Shown piece by piece: positions 35,135 through 43,806 of a stretch of 64,000 nt of DNA (position 1 is its first letter; the number at the start of each line of letters is the position of its first letter). The notes under the pieces were generated by a model that ran no database searches, was not told the origin of the DNA, and saw nothing but the letters and a program-made list of their open reading frames with translations. Source of the stretch: Chryseolinea sp. H1M3-3 (GTDB lineage Bacteria; Bacteroidota; Bacteroidia; Cytophagales; Cyclobacteriaceae); NCBI RefSeq assembly GCF_029360725.1, contig NZ_JARKMY010000004.1, positions 1 to 64,000 of the forward strand. Reading direction: 5' to 3'. A program made the translations under genes and the position numbers.

Positions 35135-36790
35135 TTACTTCCCCGCCCCTTTCGTCCACGTATCCCTTAACGTCACGGTACGGTTAAAGATCAACTTATT
35201 CGAAGTAGCATCAGCGTCGAGGCAAAAATATCCCATGCGCAAAAACTGGAAATGTTCACCTGGTCTTGATTTGGCAAGCTCGGGTTCAGCATACACAGTT
35301 TTCAAAATTTGCAGTGAGTTGGGATTAAGGTGATTTGTGAAATCATCTTCGATAGCATTCATGTCCTCTGTTAAGAAAAGGCGATCATACAAGCGAATTT
35401 CCGCTGGTACTGCGTGCTGCGCGCTCACCCAATGAATGACGCCCTTCACATTAATTCCCGACGTATCGGAACCGCTACGGCTTTCGGGCACGTAAGTACA
35501 ACGCAGCTCTGTTACCGTTCCATTCGCGTCTTTGATGAAATCTTCGCACTTGATAATGAACGCGCTCTTTAAACGCACCATTTGCCCTGGCGCAAGGCGG
35601 AAATATTTTTTCGCTGGCACCTCCATAAAGTCCTCACGTTCAATCCACAGTTCTCGCCCAAAGGGAAGCTCGCGGGTGGAATCTCCTTCCGGCAAATTCT
35701 CGCTCCGTAATAACTCAGATTTCCCTTCGGGATAATTAGTGATTACTACTTTCAATGGATCGAACACTACCATTCGCCGCTCGGCAATTTTATTCAGGTG
35801 TTCTCGCAGACAGAATTCAAGCAAACCGATATCAATCAGATTGTCGCGTTTGGCCACCCCAATCCGATCGCAAAATTCGCGGATAGCCTCGGGCGTGTAG
35901 CCCCTCCGACGTGCAGCACTTAACGTTGGCATGCGAGGATCATCCCAGCCATTGACATGCTTCTCATTCACCAGTTGCAAAAGTTTGCGCTTACTCATCA
36001 TGGTATACGTCATGTTGAGTCTGGCGAACTCATACTGATGGGAAGGGTATATCTCGAGTTTGGCTATAAACCAGTCATACAATTCGCGATGGGGAACAAA
36101 CTCCAGGGTGCAAATGCTGTGCGTAATCTGCTCGATAGAATCACTTTGGCCGTGTGCAAAATCGTACATCGGATAAATGCACCACTTGTCACCTGTTCGG
36201 TGATGATGGGCATGTTTGACGCGATACATCACGGGATCGCGCATCAGCATATTGGTGTGCGACATGTCTATTTTGGCGCGAAGAACTTTTGACCCATCCG
36301 GGTATTTACCATCCTTCATCTCGGCGAAAAGCCTTTTGTTTTCCTCAATCGATCGCCGGCGATAAGGGCTGTCTGTTCCTGGCTGCGTAGGCGTTCCTTT
36401 CTGAGCTGCCATCTCTTCGCTTGTGCTGTCATCTACATAGGCCAGTCCCTTGTCGATCAAAATGTTAGCATAGGTGTACAGTTGGTCGAAGTAGTCGGAG
36501 GCATATAATTCTTCAGCCCAATTAAATCCCAACCACTGAATGTCCTTTTTAATGCTCTCCACATACTCGGTTTCTTCTGTTACCGGGTTAGTGTCATCAA
36601 AACGCAGATTTGTTTTGCCGCCATACTTCAACGCCAGACCAAAGTTCAGGCAAATGCTTTTGGCGTGGCCCAAATGCAGGTAGCCATTGGGTTCCGGCGG
36701 AAACCGCGTAGCAATGTTCTTATATTTTCCATTCTTCAAGTCAGACTCAACGATCTCTTCCAGGAAGTTCAAACTCTTTTCTTCGGCCAT
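35135..36790 (-). CDS. glnS: Glutaminyl-tRNA synthetase
   Basis: This cytoplasmic class I synthetase charges tRNA-Gln with glutamine. The HIGH motif appears as HLGH at residues 39-42 after RFPPEPNGY. The KMSKS-type motif MMSKRKL lies near residue 264. WCIYPMYDFAHGQSDS marks the GlnRS/GluRS catalytic core. The C-terminal anticodon-binding barrels are present. At 551 residues it matches the usual length (554 in E. coli). It is intact and transcribed alone. A 67-bp internal piece is duplicated beside the repeat array at 11.3 kb, and repeat F lies 10 bp past its stop. Confidence 0.97.
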   Translation of the reverse strand: MAEEKSLNFLEEIVESDLKNGKYKNIATRFPPEPNGYLHLGHAKSICLNFGLALKYGGKTNLRFDDTNPVTEETEYVESIKKDIQWLGFNWAEELYASDYFDQLYTYANILIDKGLAYVDDSTSEEMAAQKGTPTQPGTDSPYRRRSIEENKRLFAEMKDGKYPDGSKVLRAKIDMSHTNMLMRDPVMYRVKHAHHHRTGDKWCIYPMYDFAHGQSDSIEQITHSICTLEFVPHRELYDWFIAKLEIYPSHQYEFARLNMTYTMMSKRKLLQLVNEKHVNGWDDPRMPTLSAARRRGYTPEAIREFCDRIGVAKRDNLIDIGLLEFCLREHLNKIAERRMVVFDPLKVVITNYPEGKSELLRSENLPEGDSTRELPFGRELWIEREDFMEVPAKKYFRLAPGQMVRLKSAFIIKCEDFIKDANGTVTELRCTYVPESRSGSDTSGINVKGVIHWVSAQHAVPAEIRLYDRLFLTEDMNAIEDDFTNHLNPNSLQILKTVYAEPELAKSRPGEHFQFLRMGYFCLDADATSNKLIFNRTVTLRDTWTKGAGK

Positions 36791-37098
36791 ATTGAATTTT
36801 AAAAGAGCGTAAAGATAAAATATTGTGCCTTCATTAAACAGGCAGGGCTACGTAACCTGGGATTTTTTTTATCTGTGGCCCTGTGCAGTTTTGAAAATGC
36901 GCTGAGACTCCTGGAGATGTCGCACGCGATATCTGAACTTACATAGAATTGACGAGAAGTTTCTCTTCGTAGACTCCCGAATTCCTCGCACAACGCCGGC
37001 GGCAAATGCATCAGCGGCTTGTCTTGCTCCTTCTGGGCTCGTTTCTTCCCAAATGGGATGAGGGTTGAAATGAAAGTTGTACCTTGTCTCCAGCGAAC
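36791..37098. other. Gap between glnS and the sigma-factor gene
   Basis: No complete gene is seen. A minus-strand frame (36869-37102) directly after the sigma-factor stop contains EGARQAADAFAAGVVRGI, which reads like the last helix of an enzyme and could be a gene remnant. I cannot name the family. Confidence 0.4.
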
Positions 37099-37944
37099 TC
37101 AATCAAGATTAAACGTCTTCCGAATTGTCTCCGATGACAACAGGGTTTGGATGGATTCCTGTACCTCCTTCGGTTTGAGAAATGGGTGTTGAGCAAATAA
37201 AGTCCTGTACTCTGACAGAACATCATTAGAATAGGTTTCAACCTTATCAGGAGAGACGCTGTCAATTGTGGCAATGGCATCTCTTTGAAAATGCAGACTG
37301 ACGGGATCAACAAAACCTAGTTTAATATAACTGGCAGTTTTACGCGCACAACGACACGGATTCTTTTTGTTGATCAAACCGCATTTGTTGTTCATAAAAT
37401 TATAAAGCTGCTGCTTCGCGCGGTGTAATTTAATCCTGAAGTTTTCTTTGGAGATCTCCATGACTTCACTGCCAACAGAATCAGGAAACTCAAACAACTC
37501 CCCTAAAATAAAGATTAGTCTTTGCTCCCTGTCCAGACAAAGCAGCATGGCTTTCATGCAGCCGAGTTTCGCTTCCTGAACTAAAAGATTTTCTTCTACC
37601 TCATATTTATGCCCTGGAAATTCTTCATCTGGTATTTCATCAAGATCTCGGGCAAAAGAATCGAATGTCATGGAATACATTTCATACCGACGCCGCTTCA
37701 TGTTAAGAAAATGATTCTTAACGATCCGATAAACCCACGTCTTAAAATCACTTTCTTGTCTGAACGTACTAAGCTTAGTCATGATCTTCACCAAAACCTC
37801 TTGCGTGATATCCGCGGCATCTTCCCTATGTGCAATAAAGGATAATGCCACGTTAAATATCCAGTCCCGATATCGCTCGAGAAGGTTTTCAAGTGCTTTT
37901 CTATCCCCTTCTATTGCTCGATTGATTAATTCGCTATCCTCCAT
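37099..37944 (-). CDS. ECF-type RNA polymerase sigma factor with C-terminal extension
   Basis: The 281-residue protein directs RNA polymerase to a specific promoter set. Region sigma-2 (about residues 8-80) includes DAADITQEVLVKI and FKTWVYRIVKNHFLN. Region sigma-4 (about 125-185) includes REQRLIFILGELFEF and the recognition helix ISKENFRIKLHRAKQQL. About 95 extra residues follow, with a Cys cluster C188, C197 and C199 that may bind metal or sense redox. Typical ECF factors are about 190 residues, so the extension may replace a separate anti-sigma factor, none of which is seen nearby. It lies close behind the SnoaL-like gene on the same strand. Confidence 0.88.
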   Translation of the reverse strand: MEDSELINRAIEGDRKALENLLERYRDWIFNVALSFIAHREDAADITQEVLVKIMTKLSTFRQESDFKTWVYRIVKNHFLNMKRRRYEMYSMTFDSFARDLDEIPDEEFPGHKYEVEENLLVQEAKLGCMKAMLLCLDREQRLIFILGELFEFPDSVGSEVMEISKENFRIKLHRAKQQLYNFMNNKCGLINKKNPCRCARKTASYIKLGFVDPVSLHFQRDAIATIDSVSPDKVETYSNDVLSEYRTLFAQHPFLKPKEVQESIQTLLSSETIRKTFNLD

Positions 37945-38002
37945 AAACTTATAGTTAAGAACCTTCTGCCAGATTGCAAGGCTGACAGAAGTCTCCGATT
38001 GT

Positions 38003-38512
38003 TTAACGTTGATCCAACAAGTGTTGTCCGAATGGATTATCGAAAACCATTAACCATTTTCCATTTACCTGTTTCCTCAGCACGACTACGGAGAGTCCAG
38101 ATTGTTTGATCTCATTTCCATCAGGCGTCTTACCTGTCATTATCCATGGAGCAAAGTGCATAGCGAGACTTCCATTCAGAAATACTTCATGGCCGGAATA
38201 CTCGAATTTTGGATTTACAGCGAAGAACCCTTTAAAACCTTCGCTGATAGCGTCTATTCCTGAAGAAGGCTTTTCCGGGTCAAAGACAATTACGGCATTT
38301 GGCTCATAGCTTGCCAGTACGCTTTTGAGATCTTTCTTGTGAAACGCATCAGTCATATTGAGGATGACTTCCATGACTTCATTTTGTTCCGGGGTGAATG
38401 TTCTTACTTTTTCCATAGTGTTTTTTGTTTGAGCGTTAATGACTAGGCAAGCCATTAGCGAGCCGGCCGTTAATAGCACGAATTTTAAATTCATAATTGT
38501 TCCGTTTTTCAT
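38003..38512 (-). CDS. Secreted SnoaL/NTF2-like (DUF4440-type) protein
   Basis: The protein has 169 residues, with an alternative ATG six codons downstream at MNLKFVL. A signal peptide ends near VINAQ. The mature domain is an NTF2-like cone: MTDAFHKKDLKSVLASYEPNAVIVFDP, then HEVFLNGSLAMHFAPWIMTG and LRKQVNGKWLMVFDNPFG. Members range from small-molecule isomerases to ligand-binding proteins. No catalytic pair is obvious. It is about 60 bp upstream of the sigma-factor gene and probably cotranscribed, so it may be a regulatory partner, which is an inference. Confidence 0.85.
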   Translation of the reverse strand: MKNGTIMNLKFVLLTAGSLMACLVINAQTKNTMEKVRTFTPEQNEVMEVILNMTDAFHKKDLKSVLASYEPNAVIVFDPEKPSSGIDAISEGFKGFFAVNPKFEYSGHEVFLNGSLAMHFAPWIMTGKTPDGNEIKQSGLSVVVLRKQVNGKWLMVFDNPFGQHLLDQR

Positions 38513-38685
38513 TTAGACACCTTCCAAACACGACTGTTACAGTTGAATTCGCTTTAAAAAGTATTTCGCAGACCCTCAGCTAAATTAGCATAAGGATCAT
38601 GGCCCGACCTGCAGGAAAAAAGCCACTGTCCCTCCCGCCCAGTCTATTGTCCATTTAGCCAAGTAATGTACAATACGTATCCAGA

Positions 38686-38693
38686 TAAATTTG
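38686..38693 (+). promoter_or_regulatory. Candidate -7 promoter box
   Basis: TAAATTTG matches the Bacteroidota consensus TAnnTTTG and lies 18 bp before the ATG of the SnoaL-globin gene. A clear -33 TTTG was not found at ideal spacing. Confidence 0.4.
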
Positions 38694-38711
38694 CCTTGTT
38701 AATAATCGTAT

Positions 38712-39947
38712 ATGAAATCATTTACAACGTACTCGTTGCTGGCGCTGCTCTTTATCAGTTTCGAAAGTGAAAGCGCCGACTCTAGAAATGACTTTAAACC
38801 ACGCAAAATGAAAACGAACAAAGAAAAAGCAATTGCAATCAACAAAGCAGTTCAAAGCGGCGACGCGGAAAGCGCGGCGGCTTTGGTGACAGAGAATTAT
38901 ATTCAACACACCCCGAATGTTCCTGATGGAAAAGGTGGATTACGAATACTTGTAACCAAAATCAAGAACAAGGAAATTCCTGCTCCGAAAATCAACAATG
39001 TAAGAGTCTTCGAAGATGGCGAATTTGTAATACTCCACCACGACGTCAATTGGCCAAACAGGAAAGCTATGTTTGAAATTTACAGATTTGAAAATGGCCT
39101 GGCTGCGGAGCACTGGAGTGGCATCGCTGACCACCCCGAAACAACAGTCAATGGACATTCAATGGTCGACGGTCCAACAGAAGTTGCCGATAAGAATCTT
39201 ACTCAAAAGAATAAGGAATTTGCAGCTTCCTGTATGCAAACTGTATTGATCAATAGCCAATTTGATAAACTATCAGAATTTTATCATCCGGATATTATTC
39301 AGCACAATCCATTCATTGACAACACGGTGCCTGGTTTATTGAAGGGAGTCGAAGAACTGCAAAAGAAAGGTATCTCAATCGAAATAAAGAAGATCTTTAA
39401 AGTGTTTGGCGAAGGCAATTTTACATTGGTTTGCTCTGAAGGAAAATTCGCGGGCAAGCATACGGCATTCTTTGATCTGTTCCGCATAGAGGATGGCGTC
39501 ATTGTAGAACACTGGGATGTGTTACAGGAAATGCCTGAAAAAATGGCCCACGAAAACGGCTTCTTCAAGGCATCCCTCTACAAGAGAATTGGCGGTTATG
39601 ATGCCATTGCGGGATTTGTAGACCTGGCATTTCCACGTGTATCTGTGCATCCTCAACTTCAGAAGTATTTTATTGGTCACGCTGACAATAGCAAATACCG
39701 TCAAAGACAATTGATCATTGATAAATTAGTAAGTACTCTTGAAGGTCCCACGATATACCTTGGCAGACCACTGGATGCCGTGCACAAAGGGCTAAATATT
39801 ACCGCTGAGGAATGGAATGTCTTTATGCAAATCCTGACGCATGCAATGGATGAGAGAGGGATTGCAGGTGATGTCAAGCAAGACTTTGTGGAAACATTTC
39901 AAAATGTGTTTCGAAGCGTGACGGTTGAATCGGAGATGAGCAAGTAA
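38712..39947 (+). CDS. Secreted fusion: two SnoaL-like domains plus truncated hemoglobin
   Basis: This 411-residue protein has a probable signal peptide (residues 1-22). SnoaL-like domain 1 spans about 37-150 (AAALVTENYIQHTPNVPDG), and SnoaL-like domain 2 spans about 165-283 (LSEFYHPDIIQHNPFIDN). A group-1 truncated globin occupies about 287-400: SLYKRIGGYDAIAGFVD, KYFIGH, and proximal heme ligand H358 in DAVHKGLNIT. The position that is often Tyr at B10 reads Pro (AFPRV), as in one globin subfamily I know. Joining a heme protein to SnoaL cones suggests oxygen- or NO-dependent chemistry or sensing in the periplasm. The start is supported by the -7 box. Confidence 0.88.
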   Translation: MKSFTTYSLLALLFISFESESADSRNDFKPRKMKTNKEKAIAINKAVQSGDAESAAALVTENYIQHTPNVPDGKGGLRILVTKIKNKEIPAPKINNVRVFEDGEFVILHHDVNWPNRKAMFEIYRFENGLAAEHWSGIADHPETTVNGHSMVDGPTEVADKNLTQKNKEFAASCMQTVLINSQFDKLSEFYHPDIIQHNPFIDNTVPGLLKGVEELQKKGISIEIKKIFKVFGEGNFTLVCSEGKFAGKHTAFFDLFRIEDGVIVEHWDVLQEMPEKMAHENGFFKASLYKRIGGYDAIAGFVDLAFPRVSVHPQLQKYFIGHADNSKYRQRQLIIDKLVSTLEGPTIYLGRPLDAVHKGLNITAEEWNVFMQILTHAMDERGIAGDVKQDFVETFQNVFRSVTVESEMSK

Positions 39948-40022
39948 TAATTTTACCTACAATACGCGATAGCCTTGTGACTACATAATTGCGAGGCTAT
40001 CTTGTTCATAAAATAATGCACT

Positions 40023-40988
40023 ATGAAAGTCGGACTTTTGGCTTATGATGGATGCACACCCTCAATGATCGCAGGCGTACTCGATATATTATCCTTTGCG
40101 AACGATCGCTATCAAGCTAACAAAAAGGAAGATTTGTTTGATATTTCCATTATCACTGAAACCGGACAACCAGCGAATGGGTTCAGTAAGTTTCCCATCC
40201 AAGCGCAGCGGAGTATTAAAACTAAATCCGAATTTGATCTCATATATATTCCAGGATTTGTTGGTGACCTGGAAAGCATAATAATCCAACAAAAAAAATT
40301 GATTGACTGGGTAAAAAAACAGTATCAAAAAGGCGTAACGCTGGCTGCTGCCTGCAATGGCAATTTCTTACTTGCTGAAACGGGTGCACTCGATAAACGA
40401 AAAGCCACCACACATTGGAGCTTGGTTAACACGTTTAAGCAGCGTTACAAAAAGATTACTGTAGAACCTGAAAAAATCGTGATCGACAATGGTCCAGTAC
40501 TGTCAGCCGCTGGCGTCACAGCCTATTTTAACCTTGCGATTTCTTTGGTAGAACGATATGGATCCAAAGAATTGGCTCTTGCTAGTGCAAAAGTTTTTCT
40601 TGTCGACTCCGGGCGAAAAATTCAAACACCTTATCAAATGTTTCATGTAACAAAAAATCATGGCGATGAAGAAGTTATACAAGTGCAGGAATGGCTGGAG
40701 GCAAATTACACGAAGATCGTTACACTCGAAAAAATGACGCAGGTTTGCAACCTTACCAAGAAAACTTTGACGAGACGGTTCAAAAAAGTAACAGGGGACT
40801 CGCCCATGTCATATCTCCAAAAGCTAAGAGTGGAAAATGCAAAACGCATGCTCGAATCAAAAAAGGTAGCGTTTAATGAAATTACCTGGAGAGTGGGTTA
40901 CAATGATATAAGTTCCTTCCACAAAGTTTTTAAATCAGAGACAGGACTAACCCCGATAGAATACAGGTCAAAGTTTTCACTTGTTTAA
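40023..40988 (+). CDS. GlxA-family transcriptional regulator (DJ-1/PfpI plus AraC domains)
   Basis: A 321-residue protein. Residues 1-190 are a DJ-1/PfpI-like domain, with the elbow region TLAAACNGNFLLAETGALDKRKATTHW where class members bind ligand or are inactive amidases. Residues 215-320 are an AraC-type double helix-turn-helix (MTQVCNLTKKTLTRRFKK and FNEITWRVGYNDISSFHKVFKSETGLTP). It follows the SnoaL-globin gene on the same strand after 75 bp and may regulate it or be cotranscribed. The next gene is convergent, with stops 1 bp apart. Confidence 0.92.
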   Translation: MKVGLLAYDGCTPSMIAGVLDILSFANDRYQANKKEDLFDISIITETGQPANGFSKFPIQAQRSIKTKSEFDLIYIPGFVGDLESIIIQQKKLIDWVKKQYQKGVTLAAACNGNFLLAETGALDKRKATTHWSLVNTFKQRYKKITVEPEKIVIDNGPVLSAAGVTAYFNLAISLVERYGSKELALASAKVFLVDSGRKIQTPYQMFHVTKNHGDEEVIQVQEWLEANYTKIVTLEKMTQVCNLTKKTLTRRFKKVTGDSPMSYLQKLRVENAKRMLESKKVAFNEITWRVGYNDISSFHKVFKSETGLTPIEYRSKFSLV

Positions 40989-40989
40989 G

Positions 40990-41397
40990 TTACTTCACCT
41001 TATTTTTTAATACCTTACTTAATTCTCGAACAACAGCGGCTTTATCTTTTTTGATTTTCTGTCCCAATTCCTTTCTAGGGCAATTCTTATTATACTTTGC
41101 CCCCCAGTCCATCAGTTCAATTATTACTGGCATTAAGTCCGCGCCCTTTTGGGTAAGACTATAAATGTATTTTGACTTATTCGCAGGCGCCACTTCTCTA
41201 ACTAATATGTCTTCATCTTCAAGGATGGCCAGCCGGCTGACAAGAATATTTGTAGCAATTCCTTCTTCTGACTTCAAAAACTCACTGTAAGACATTTTCC
41301 CTCTCAGCATAACATCCCTGATAATCAAAAGCGACCATTTGTCCCCAATGACATCAAGGGAACAGCTTATTGGGCAATCAGATCTTTTTTTGTCCAT
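40990..41397 (-). CDS. HxlR-family transcriptional regulator
   Basis: A 135-residue winged-helix protein with the family core CPISCSLDVIGDKWSLLIIRD, the recognition part ATNILVSRLAILEDEDILVRE, and the wing KSKYIYSLTQKG. Conserved Cys residues near 8 and 12 could serve redox or electrophile sensing, as in some HxlR members. It is divergent from the NTF2-like gene at 41482. The shared 84-bp spacer carries a perfect inverted repeat that is a strong operator candidate. Confidence 0.93.
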   Translation of the reverse strand: MDKKRSDCPISCSLDVIGDKWSLLIIRDVMLRGKMSYSEFLKSEEGIATNILVSRLAILEDEDILVREVAPANKSKYIYSLTQKGADLMPVIIELMDWGAKYNKNCPRKELGQKIKKDKAAVVRELSKVLKNKVK

Positions 41398-41410
41398 ATT
41401 TACAAAGTTA

Positions 41411-41455
41411 TTGCAAAATGCAATAACTTCCTATATTTGTACTTGCATTTTGCAA
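41411..41455. promoter_or_regulatory. Inverted-repeat operator in the HxlR divergent promoter
   Basis: TTGCAAAATGCAA (41411-41423) and TTGCATTTTGCAA (41443-41455) are perfect 13-bp inverted copies 32 bp apart. Each arm is itself nearly palindromic. They bracket the -7 box TATATTTG (41432-41439), with the left arm covering the -33 position, so binding would block transcription toward 41482. On the minus strand a TAACTTTG box (41410-41403) lies directly before the HxlR start and would be blocked too. Confidence 0.7.
41432..41439 (+). promoter_or_regulatory. -7 promoter box of the NTF2-like gene
   Basis: TATATTTG fits TAnnTTTG and lies 42 bp before the ATG at 41482. An ATTG at 41410-41413 is at suitable distance for the -33 element. 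Confidence 0.55.
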
Positions 41456-41481
41456 CAACAAATAATTAAAACTCTATATCT

Positions 41482-41859
41482 ATGGAAAATCGAGCAATCA
41501 CAAAGCAACTTCTCGAGAGCTATTACAAAGGTTTTGCTGCCAAGAGCAATTGGGAAGACACTATCGCCGATGACTTTCAGTATGTAGGCGGTGACATGAC
41601 TAATACAAAGCCAGTAGTCGGAAAACAAGCATACATTGAAATCATAAAACGTTTTTCACAAAGGTTCGAATCAATGCGAGTAAAGCAAATGGTCGTCGAC
41701 GAAGACAAGGCAAGCGTAATTGGCAATTATGATTTTCAGTTTCCGAACGGCCAGAAAATTAATGGTAACGTCTCTGAGAATTGGACGGTTAAAAATGGAA
41801 AGCTTCAATCACTGACGTTGTACTTCGACACACTAACTTTCATGTCGAATTTAAAGTAA
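41482..41859 (+). CDS. Cytoplasmic SnoaL/NTF2-like protein
   Basis: A 125-residue single-domain protein without a signal peptide. It has the NTF2 cone pattern: LLESYYKGFAAKSNWEDTIADDFQYVGGDM, then YIEIIKRFSQRFESMRVKQMVVDEDKASVIGNYDF and a last strand LQSLTLYFDT. Genes of this kind beside HxlR regulators often respond to electrophiles or quinones. It is almost certainly controlled by the adjacent HxlR protein. The substrate is unknown. Confidence 0.88.
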   Translation: MENRAITKQLLESYYKGFAAKSNWEDTIADDFQYVGGDMTNTKPVVGKQAYIEIIKRFSQRFESMRVKQMVVDEDKASVIGNYDFQFPNGQKINGNVSENWTVKNGKLQSLTLYFDTLTFMSNLK

Positions 41860-42236
41860 ATTGAAATGCCTTATAGCACCTGCTTACCAGTCAGAGCACA
41901 TCGGTCACATGGTATCATGCATTGGGAAACAGAATGAGATAGAGCAGCAAGGAAAATTACATTCCCAATGCTAATTTTTTTGTGATCTTCATAAGTCCCG
42001 TTAGGGACGACATATCGGTAGAAAAAATATTTCTGTGCGCCTCGTAATCCCGTTAGGGATGTTATATTTTTTGCGTGTTAAATGTATTTACAATTTAGTC
42101 CAGCATTGTGACCTTCATTTAACTTATCGCTACTAAAAGAACGATTCAATTTTAAATCTTCTGGAACAATGGAATATCACCAAAATACAAATAGAATGAA
42201 TCTCTTTTAATCCGACAGAAGTTAGTAGCATGGGAA
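41860..42236. other. Gap with TCCCGTTAGGGA palindromes
   Basis: No gene is seen. GTCCCGTTAGGGAC (41995-42008) and TAATCCCGTTAGGGAT (42045-42060) are related palindromes 50 bp apart. A third relative lies at 3126-3142. Such short palindromes are common between genes in Bacteroidota. Their function is not known to me. Confidence 0.6.
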
Positions 42237-43298
42237 TTATGCTAGATCTTTTTGAAGGTTGCTTCTTTCGAAGTCAATCAGCCATTTTTTCCTTGCAAGA
42301 CCACCCCCATAACCTGTAAGGTCTCCATTCTGCCCAATCACCCGGTGACATGGTATAATGATTGATATTCTGTTGCATCCATTGGCCGAGGCAACTGCTC
42401 TTACCTTTTGAAGTTGATTCATTTTAATCGCTTGTTCTTTATACGATATTGTTTCTCCATATGGAATAGTACGCAAGGAATTCCAAACGGTATGTTGAAA
42501 ATCAGTGCCAGGCATAAAAACTTGAACGCTGAACGCTATGCGTTTGCCTTCAAAATATTCATCAAGTTCCTTTTGCGTTTGAACAATGTGATGATTACTT
42601 CCTGGTAGAATTACCGCATTTAATCTTTTTGTTAAATCTTTAAATTCGGTTTCAAGCATCTTACGATCTGTAAATTCCAGCAAGCACAAACCCTCTGATG
42701 TTGCACAAGCAAACATTGGTCCCAGCGGCGTAGTGAATCTCGCAATATGAATTACGGCCTTCCTTTTAGAATGTGTTGGAGCATTGCCAAACACAGAACG
42801 ATAACGTTCATTAAACCCACTCATTGAATTATACCCTACATCAAAAGCTGCTGTGGTAACAGCGTCACCTACCGAAATTCTTTGGTAGGCCGAGTTTATG
42901 CGAAGTAATCTTTGATACGAATGAAAGCTCATTTTATGATTTTTTTGAAACCATCTCCTCAATTGACTCGGCTCAATATTCCGATTTTTCAAATCCAAAT
43001 CGCTTATTCGTAAATAGGGGTCTATCAAAAGTTCGTGCATCAAGTCCTGGATATGTTTTGGGGTTTCGTTGGCTTTCTCCAATGGTTTGCAAACTTGGCA
43101 AGGCCGATATCCATTCTGTAATGCTTCCTGGGTTGAGTCATAAAATATAACGTTCTCAGGCTTCGGCTTTCTTGCCGCACACACCGGGCGGCAAAAAATT
43201 CCAGTAGTCTTAACAGCGGTAACAAAAACGCCTTCGAAGGACGCATCCCTATTTAGCATCGCTTTATATTTCTCCTCAAAAGACAAATTACTTTTCAT
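42237..43298 (-). CDS. ada: Ada: bifunctional DNA methylation-damage repair protein and AraC-type activator
   Basis: This 353-residue protein follows the Ada layout. The N-terminal phosphotriester-repair domain has zinc/methyl-acceptor Cys C36, C40, C67 and C70 (GIFCRPVC and RPCQVC). An AraC-type helix-turn-helix covers about residues 85-178. The C-terminal O6-alkylguanine transferase has PCHRV with acceptor C317 and a preceding NGCN turn. It removes methyl groups from DNA and, once methylated, activates the alkylation response. It lies 7 bp behind the 166-aa envelope gene on the same strand and is probably cotranscribed with it. Confidence 0.96.
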   Translation of the reverse strand: MKSNLSFEEKYKAMLNRDASFEGVFVTAVKTTGIFCRPVCAARKPKPENVIFYDSTQEALQNGYRPCQVCKPLEKANETPKHIQDLMHELLIDPYLRISDLDLKNRNIEPSQLRRWFQKNHKMSFHSYQRLLRINSAYQRISVGDAVTTAAFDVGYNSMSGFNERYRSVFGNAPTHSKRKAVIHIARFTTPLGPMFACATSEGLCLLEFTDRKMLETEFKDLTKRLNAVILPGSNHHIVQTQKELDEYFEGKRIAFSVQVFMPGTDFQHTVWNSLRTIPYGETISYKEQAIKMNQLQKVRAVASANGCNRISIIIPCHRVIGQNGDLTGYGGGLARKKWLIDFERSNLQKDLA

Positions 43299-43305
43299 GT
43301 AATAG

Positions 43306-43806
43306 CTATTTTATAAGGGGGATGGAGTAATTGATTATTAGTCGGGTGTTAACGCTGGTCGTATGCTCATTAAATCCAGCTCCTACTGTTAAGGCTATGG
43401 CAAAGGTACTGAAAGAAATCGGCCGAACTAGTACAGGACTGATTCCGAACGTGTAAGTCCATGAATCAGGAAGTTCAGCTTGTTGCGGAAAAAACAAAAT
43501 TTCACTAAACCAATTTGTAACAAATGTCCACTGCTGGTCAATTGCTTTACTATATACCGGCGATCCAAGATAAGTGTAATACCCATATGAATCCCCTTCA
43601 TCTATATACGCACCCACATCAGCGAAATAGTTTCCCATTTTAATTGTCAGCCCTGAGGAAATAATAGGTGAATACGACGCAGTTTCATTTGTGAAATTGT
43701 AATTTACTACATGGGGCAAGCGAACGAAGTAATCTACTTTTACCTCCTGGCCGGAAACTTGTTTAAAAAACATTAAAGCAAGCATTAGCGTGACGATCTT
43801 TTTCAT
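43306..43806 (-). CDS. Secreted beta-rich protein (166 aa), probably an outer-membrane barrel
   Basis: The signal peptide (MKKIVTLMLALMFFKQVSG) is followed by amphipathic strands such as VKVDYFVRLPHVVNY, SSGLTIKMGNYFADVGAYID, WTYTFGISPVLVRPI and STFAIALTVGAGF. This pattern suits a small barrel or surface sheet. No family is recognised. Its position directly upstream of ada suggests coexpression, but I see no functional link. Confidence 0.72.
   Translation of the reverse strand: MKKIVTLMLALMFFKQVSGQEVKVDYFVRLPHVVNYNFTNETASYSPIISSGLTIKMGNYFADVGAYIDEGDSYGYYTYLGSPVYSKAIDQQWTFVTNWFSEILFFPQQAELPDSWTYTFGISPVLVRPISFSTFAIALTVGAGFNEHTTSVNTRLIINYSIPLIK

Noticed and set aside
36869-37102. Possible C-terminal fragment of an amidase-like enzyme after the sigma-factor gene
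   Set aside because: Only one short helix-like segment looks protein-like. There is no start and the family cannot be named, so it is noted only in the gap entry.
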